64,000 nt of DNA. It comes from Macrobrachium rosenbergii. Taxonomy: Eukaryota > Arthropoda > Malacostraca > Decapoda > Palaemonidae. Shown piece after piece: positions 61,201 to 64,000 of the stretch. The stretch covers positions 39,803,599 through 39,867,598 of the forward strand of contig NC_089744.1 of assembly GCF_040412425.1 (NCBI RefSeq), written 5' to 3'. The notes under the pieces are model-generated. The model saw only the letters and a list, made by a program, of their open reading frames with translations. It was not told the DNA's origin and did not search any database. Numbering within the stretch: the stretch's first letter is position 1; each line of letters begins with the position of its first letter. Made by a program: the position numbers and the translations under genes.

Positions 61201-62452
61201 CACACACACTTAAGCACACAAGCAGATTGGCAATAAATAATTGAACCTCCACGAATGCTTGAAGTAATTGTTTAAATCATTGTTATTATCATCATAAGTA
61301 GTATTTTGGAAAAATTACATATAGACAAACGTGGGACTAGGTCATACATATAGTATCTTAAAAGTTGTGATAAGTTTATGTATCTGGACATTTGCTTCCC
61401 AAAGTTTACTTACATTGAAGTTTCATGCAAGATTTTCATGACACAGCATACAAATTTAATTTTTATGCATGGGCATCCACAGCAAGTTTTCCAGGGAGCC
61501 CCCACACATCAAAGAAGCTAATGATGATGGTGATGATGATGATGTCATCATTGTTGTTATCATCACATATGACTTAGTGACCAACCATCATTATTTCTCG
61601 GTCAAAAGTTGACGCTTACTGTAGGCTTCTTGTTAAATTTGTTATGATAATGTCTTTATAACTGGATGGTACATAGAAGTAGTGTATCTTCATGAGTGCA
61701 CAAAAACTACATGAGTGTATGGTAAATTTTGAGAATTTAAAGGAAAAATTAAGCCCAGATTGTGTAAGTGGTCAGAGGGTATTTGGTGGTGACTTCTGGT
61801 AATGGAAATTTGTTGTTTTAGGCAGTCAAATCACAAATTGGTTGATTGTATGTTGATGGTTGTCTGTAGCTCATTTCTATAGTTAACATTTTTGTGTTAT
61901 TGAGTACTTTGTAAATTTTTTTAATTTATAGCATGTTGTTTTTCGCATCATCCTGTATATGTTTTGTAAAATTTATGACTGTATGAATACTACTGTAATT
62001 ATTCTCGACATTGGGCATTAGAAAAAGATTAATGTTCTTTGTATTTGAACAGGTTTGGCAGCCTTTGAAAATGAGGGCATTCAGAATATTACTGCTCTTA
62101 AAGACCAGTTAGTATCAGGTAATCATGAGCAGTCAGAGTCCATCATCAAGCGCCATGGAGATGTGATTGCTCGATGGAAGAAACTTCTTAATGACTCTTT
62201 GGAGCGCAAGAATAGACTGTTGGTTATGCAGGTATGGTATGACAGTGATGCTTATTTTCTGTTGAATATTTTATGGACTTAATGTATCATGACCCTGGTT
62301 CATGTTAAATCTTTACTTTTATAATTTATGTTACAGGATCAGTTCCGCCAAATTGAAGAGCTCTATTTGTCATTTGCCAAGAAGGCTTCTGCTTTCAACT
62401 CTTGGTTTGAAAATGCTGAGGAGGATCTTACAGACCCTGTTCGTTGTAATAG
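34059..62452 (+). CDS. alpha-Spec: Alpha-spectrin, exons 2-13 (gene continues past window)
   Basis: Non-erythroid alpha-spectrin pairs antiparallel with beta-spectrin, and heterodimers join head to head into tetramers that cross-link actin under the plasma membrane. Coding exons: 34059-34211, 35046-35277, 35664-38437, 38682-38846, 38959-39147, 39262-39421, 39598-39749, 43860-44024, 58448-58596, 59010-60784, 62053-62231, 62337-62452. All introns are GT-AG and phases agree, giving 2069 codons plus two bases without a stop. The product tracks the insect protein (about 2415 residues) from the N-terminal tetramerisation helix through successive three-helix repeats and one SH3 domain (974-1029). 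The last repeats and EF-hands are missing because the window ends. The start sits in ATCAACATGG with no upstream ATG in exon 2. There is no vertebrate-type calpain/calmodulin insert. The optional exon at 50193-50234 is not counted. Confidence 0.98.
34212..35045 (+). other. Intron 2
   Basis: 834 bases of AT-rich intron, GTGAGT to TTATTACAG. No gene or clear repeat is seen. Confidence 0.9.
35046..35277 (+). CDS. alpha-Spec: Alpha-spectrin exon 3: residues 52-129
   Basis: Begins [17 protein letters not shown] after TTATTACAG and ends AAGCTGG|GTAAGC, phase 1. It encodes most of the first complete spectrin repeat, including the characteristic Trp of helix A (ELESWI). [12 protein letters not shown] and NQQHFASD match the insect protein closely. 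Confidence 0.97.
35664..38437 (+). CDS. alpha-Spec: Alpha-spectrin exon 4: residues 129-1053, including the SH3 domain
   Basis: One uninterrupted 2774-base exon (acceptor TTTTCTTCAG, donor ATAAGA|GTGAGT) carries the end of the first complete repeat and the repeats up to and around the SH3 domain. Each repeat shows the helix A Trp (for example [42 protein letters not shown]) and RDLxSVQxLxKKH-type helix B starts. The SH3 domain at residues 974-1029 (38198-38365) has the ALYDY motif, the paired Trp of the DWWKVEV strand and [12 protein letters not shown], so the Pro-peptide binding groove appears intact. The downstream frame runs on 48 bases into the intron before a stop, so failure to splice would truncate the protein. 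Confidence 0.98.
38682..38846 (+). CDS. alpha-Spec: Alpha-spectrin exon 5: residues 1054-1108
   Basis: 165 bases, phase 0 at both ends: [17 protein letters not shown] through [15 protein letters not shown] to EDLEQ. Acceptor TGCATTCCAG, donor GAACAG|GTAAAA. It resumes the repeat array directly after the SH3-containing repeat. Its symmetric phase means skipping would keep the frame. Confidence 0.97.
38959..39147 (+). CDS. alpha-Spec: Alpha-spectrin exon 6: residues 1109-1171
   Basis: 189 bases, phase 0 to 0: [16 protein letters not shown] through [18 protein letters not shown] to QQMAQ, donor CCCAG|GTAAAG. Completes helices B and C of the repeat begun in exon 5. Confidence 0.97.
39262..39421 (+). 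CDS. alpha-Spec: Alpha-spectrin exon 7: residues 1172-1225
   Basis: 160 bases from [18 protein letters not shown] to RKHEG, phase 0 to 1. The donor GAAG|GTTTGT is weaker than the others. The acceptor is TTTGTTTAG. Confidence 0.96.
39598..39749 (+). CDS. alpha-Spec: Alpha-spectrin exon 8: residues 1225-1275
   Basis: 152 bases, phase 1 to 0: [19 protein letters not shown] to [10 protein letters not shown]. Acceptor AAATTTTCAG, donor GCCAAG|GTGAGG. Exons 7 and 8 together are 312 bases, so only their joint skipping keeps frame. Confidence 0.97.
40536..42400 (+). mobile_element. DIRS-like retroelement fragment (RNase H end and tyrosine recombinase)
   Basis: The frame [20 protein letters not shown], shifting into [16 protein letters not shown] (about 40665-40785), resembles the RNase H/recombinase junction of DIRS elements. 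Downstream, [20 protein letters not shown] (about 41235-41295), [15 protein letters not shown] and [12 protein letters not shown] (41537-41572) match the recombinase region as I recall it from decapod copies. All are separated by frame changes and stops. A 33-bp near-identical direct repeat (GTTTTGGCATAGGAAAAAC) at 40536-40568 and 42368-42400 flanks the fragment, and a 221-bp-period duplication lies at its 3' side. These could be the terminal repeats of the element, but I could not prove it. Confidence 0.6.
41881..42240. repeat. Two diverged tandem blocks, period 221 bp
   Basis: CCAGATCCCGACACAATTGG at 41881 corresponds to CCAGACCCAACATAATTAG at 42102. Each is followed by GTAG, ACCAC-AAGGATAATACAT and a TTTATTGCCA-ACCCTA-TGGGTAT block. 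They lie at the 3' side of the DIRS-like fragment. Confidence 0.75.
43860..44024 (+). CDS. alpha-Spec: Alpha-spectrin exon 9: residues 1276-1330
   Basis: 165 bases, phase 0 to 0: [17 protein letters not shown] through [12 protein letters not shown] to [11 protein letters not shown], donor CACCAG|GTATGT. It ends within helix B of the repeat, exactly where the optional 14-residue exon would be added before [11 protein letters not shown] of exon 10. Confidence 0.97.
44025..46989 (+). other. Intron 9, first part
   Basis: The 5' part of a 14.4 kb intron: AT-rich, no recognisable gene or repeat apart from short simple runs. Confidence 0.6.
46990..49180 (+). pseudogene. Decayed RTE-type LINE (endonuclease end to RT C-terminus)
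   Basis: Fragments in shifting plus-strand frames follow the order of an RTE LINE: a segment like the end of the endonuclease ([19 protein letters not shown], about 47218-47274), [18 protein letters not shown] (about 47924-47980, the NGKAPGPDG block), [10 protein letters not shown] (48097-48125), VPERLV (about 48232), FYGADLVI (48432-48455) standing for the FADD active site, then [15 protein letters not shown] (48625-48670) and [10 protein letters not shown] (48753-48782), typical of the RTE C-terminal region. The catalytic Asp pair is destroyed and stops are frequent. The 194-codon minus-strand frame at 48646-49230 is the shadow of this stretch. Confidence 0.75.
49838..49893 (+). promoter_or_regulatory. 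Long CU-rich tract about 300 nt upstream of the optional exon
   Basis: A pyrimidine run of about 55 bases (TTTTTTCCTCCTCGTTCCCC, CTCCCTTTTTGCC, TTTTTCCC) ends at ATACCAG. Such tracts are known binding sites for PTB-type splicing repressors. Here it is also a possible decoy acceptor. The role is inferred only from composition and position. Confidence 0.35.
50193..50234 (+). CDS. alpha-Spec: Candidate 42-nt cassette exon of alpha-spectrin (14 residues)
   Basis: CACCCTTCCTTTTCTAG precedes the exon and CCTCAG|GTACTG ends it, so both splice sites are good. The 42 bases encode [14 protein letters not shown] in phase 0, matching phase 0 at the exon 9/10 junction, so inclusion keeps the frame and adds no stop. 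The product would read LLERHQ, the insert, then [11 protein letters not shown]. Aligned without gaps to the first 14 residues of exon 10 ([14 protein letters not shown]), six positions are identical (R, E, D, R, G, Q) and three are conservative. Fourteen residues equal two heptads. I know of no such insert in insect or vertebrate alpha-spectrin. Existence as an exon is inference without transcript evidence. Confidence 0.6.
50235..51576 (+). other. Intron 9, segment after the optional exon
   Basis: AT-rich intron with no recognisable gene or repeat. Confidence 0.5.
51577..53127. repeat. Composite repeat with three tandem units of about 350-366 bp
   Basis: AAAACCATTTTACCTTATA-type starts occur at 51761, 52127 and 52479, and the following 350 bp correspond in all three units (TATTCGAGGAATAATTCCAT, then TAATATAATATTAATTTTT, then GTGATTGGTGATGAAACGTA). 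The array ends near 52840. It is bracketed by related short segments, TCCGTTAAAGCCGATTATCC near 51608 and TTAAATCCGATGTCCGTTGG with TCCGTTAAAACGAGG near 53075-53112. The whole may therefore be one DNA-transposon derivative with an amplified core. No coding capacity. Confidence 0.7.
53128..58447 (+). other. Intron 9, last part
   Basis: AT-rich intron of over 5 kb. A 77-codon frame at 54518-54751 and others have no recognisable domain. A GA-repeat lies near 55357-55372 and a TG-run near 58311-58328. The intron ends GTGCCGTTTGGCAG before exon 10. Confidence 0.7.
58448..58596 (+). CDS. alpha-Spec: Alpha-spectrin exon 10: residues 1331-1380
   Basis: 149 bases, phase 0 to 2: [19 protein letters not shown] through [16 protein letters not shown] to RQELER, donor GAGAG|GTAAGA. 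Together with exon 9 it forms one repeat. Its first 14 codons resemble the optional exon at 50193-50234. Confidence 0.97.
58669..58953. mobile_element. TA-flanked palindromic MITE, copy B, in intron 10
   Basis: It begins CAGGCAGTCCCCAGTTATCG and ends with the inverse form (CGGGGACTGCTTG), TA at both sides (58667-58668, 58954-58955). The 285-bp body aligns with the MITE at 29128-29438 over its length, sharing GCCTCTGTTAGGTATGTAT and CGTCGCTAGACAAG-type segments. It fills most of the 413-bp intron between exons 10 and 11. Confidence 0.88.
59010..60784 (+). CDS. alpha-Spec: Alpha-spectrin exon 11: residues 1380-1972
   Basis: A single 1775-base exon, phase 2 to 1 (acceptor CTTTCATAG, donor GCTG|GTGAGT). 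It carries about five and a half consecutive repeats: helix A Trp residues in [51 protein letters not shown] and [10 protein letters not shown]. The array matches the insect protein almost without gaps. Ends FDAG, joined to LAAFENEGI of exon 12. Confidence 0.98.
60785..62052 (+). other. Intron 11
   Basis: 1268 bases, AT-rich. An imperfect GATGATG run lies at about 61520-61545. No gene seen. Acceptor TATTTGAACAG. Confidence 0.85.
62053..62231 (+). CDS. alpha-Spec: Alpha-spectrin exon 12: residues 1972-2031
   Basis: 179 bases, phase 1 to 0: [19 protein letters not shown] through [17 protein letters not shown] to RLLVMQ, donor ATGCAG|GTATGG. Completes the repeat begun at the end of exon 11. Confidence 0.97.
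62337..62452 (+). CDS. alpha-Spec: Alpha-spectrin exon 13: residues 2032-2070 (last in window)
   Basis: 116 bases, phase 0 to 2: [20 protein letters not shown] through [15 protein letters not shown] to RCN plus two bases, donor AATAG|GTAAGG. The next exon should begin by completing a Ser/Arg codon before a helix like IEEIRALRDAH; it is not found before 64000. Confidence 0.97.
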
Positions 62453-63689
62453 GTAAGGAGAATGGTAATACAGTACTTTCTACAAAAATTTTTTTTTTTG
62501 TATTTTGGTAAGATTTTGATTATCATTTCAGATTGGTAGATTCCAATTTTTTTTTTTTATTAAGTATAGAAGCTTCAGCATATTGTTTGTTAAGAGAAGG
62601 GTGGTAAGGATTGTTGGGCTAATGAAATGCAATACAGTACTGTAGTATGGTTTCAGATGTGTTTTGCAGTTCGTGGTTTGAAGTAAGCATTAAACATTGA
62701 TAAGTAATGGCACAGGGAATGTTTATTGCTTTAGTAGCCTTTTCTCTGATCATTTAGACATTTACTAGTGATGTGTGATGTGTTTCTTATATAATAGCTT
62801 TCATAGTATTTTGTAATACAGAGCAATTAATGTAATTGCTTTTGACAATGAAGGTGAAAGGAGTTATGCCTTCATGTGTATGTTTGTTGTTCTGTCTATT
62901 CACAAGATATCCCCAAAAAATTAGAGATGGATTTCAGACACATCCTCTGAAGTACTAGACTTTCAGCCAAGGTAGAGCTTATTAGGTTTTATTATTGATC
63001 TAAGTTTGGAGTTAAAATTTTTATTTTTTTAACACTGATACAGGTCACACGAATAGACAGAGTTTGTTTGAGGCTGTGGTGAAAGATACAGTTGGGAAAA
63101 TGAGATTAGGAGGGAGAAGCACTACCAAAATTCTACCAAGGCCAAGGATTAGTTTCTGAACACATGGTTTAAGGCCTGAGAGATTATAATATACAAAATT
63201 GGAGAAGTTCAAACACTGATTTTATCATGAAAAATATGTATGGTATCAAAGAAAAACATTGACCTGTTATATTAGGTGAGACATGATTAAAACAACATTT
63301 ACTTCTGTGAGCTTGTTTTGATAGTGAGGTGTGGAAAGATTATGAGGAATAGAAGGAAAATGGAAGAATCAAGTAAAAAAAAGTGTCGAGAAAAATTGTA
63401 AGCAAATATTGTATGAGAGAGTAGTCTGTTGAAACTTCTTGAAATAGGTATACAGGTGGCACCAGAAGCCTTCATTATGACATCAGAAAGGGATATAGAG
63501 AAAGTGAGACGTGTCGATTAAATCCATGTATACGAAGGGTATTTGAAGAGAAGAAGAAAGCCTTTAAATTTTGACAGAGGACAGGCAAGGAAGAGGATGG
63601 AGCTACTTAGTATACAGGATGAAGAGGGAGGCTAAAAGGCAAGCAAGCACAAAGAAGAGTCGAGAGAGGAATTTTATTAGAATTTCAGC
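62453..63689 (+). other. Intron 13, first part
   Basis: AT-rich intron with no recognisable exon. The purine-rich stretch 63330-63650 could be decayed element sequence but shows no clear domain. Confidence 0.6.
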
Positions 63690-63800
63690 ACACTGGCTCA
63701 GCCCTGTAGGGGGTTAGCACCTCACATGGTGCACTGTAGGCATTGATAAAGGGTGCTTGCGACATCCCTTTGGGCCCAAGCTGCATCCACTTTTACAGCT
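63690..63800. repeat. Dispersed repeat of a decapod-type family
   Basis: The segment with CTGTAGGGGGTTAGCACCTC, GGTGCACTGTAGGCATTGAT and CCCTTTGGGCCCAAGCTGCA resembles a repeat I recall from many decapod transcripts and genomes. Nothing in the window proves its nature, and no terminal repeats or coding frame are visible. Confidence 0.45.
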
Positions 63801-64000
63801 TTTACTTTAATGTTGTTAAGCCTGTGCCCTTGTTATATGAGAAATGTTTTGAGAAGTTCAGAGTTATGAATGTCAGTGGGTAAACTGTTTAAACTTGGAA
63901 GTGAGCTAAATGTTATGAAATGTTTGTGGGAGTTTGTATGTGAAAGCACTGAATTGCCACTAATTTCTTGTGTTGTTTTTGTATGGGAAAGCACTGAATT

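Overview
The window is nuclear DNA from an animal, most likely a decapod crustacean. It holds one recognisable host gene, the 5' five-sixths of alpha-spectrin on the + strand, in a sea of decayed transposable elements and tandem repeats. The arthropod affiliation rests on the spectrin protein, which follows the insect non-erythroid alpha chain almost residue for residue and lacks the vertebrate calpain/calmodulin insert. The decapod guess rests on repeat families recalled from shrimp and crayfish DNA: a tRNA-derived SINE, DIRS-like gag and recombinase fragments, and a dispersed repeat near the 3' edge. There are no bacterial features. ORFs outside the spectrin exons are fragments of dead mobile elements or chance frames.

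Layout. 1-10.3 kb: repeat-rich flank with DIRS-like gag remnants, a tRNA-SINE, several minisatellites and a 1.2 kb mariner-type non-autonomous element. 10.36-21.17 kb: a probable Mutator-like (MULE) DNA transposon bounded by short inverted repeats built from a repeated TGCACCA motif. It carries a broken transposase and two inverted copies of one CR1/L2-type LINE, the + copy nearly complete. 22.17-22.24 kb: a probable untranslated first exon of alpha-spectrin. 22.2-33.9 kb: first intron, with a Ty3/Gypsy fragment (itself hit by a TA-flanked MITE) and a decayed, internally duplicated DIRS-like element. 33.9-62.5 kb: twelve coding exons, numbered 2-13, which join in one open frame of 2069 codons plus two bases. 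62.5-64 kb: the next intron; the remaining roughly 345 residues, including the EF-hand region, lie beyond the window.

Alpha-spectrin pairs with beta-spectrin to form the membrane skeleton. Visible here are the N-terminal tetramerisation helix, spectrin repeats and a complete SH3 domain (about residues 974-1029). The most interesting observation is an apparent unrecorded 42-nt cassette exon (50193-50234) in the 14.4 kb intron between exons 9 and 10. It has good splice sites, is phase 0 at both ends, encodes 14 residues (two heptads) and resembles the first 14 residues of the downstream exon. It would lengthen one spectrin-repeat helix without shifting its heptad register.
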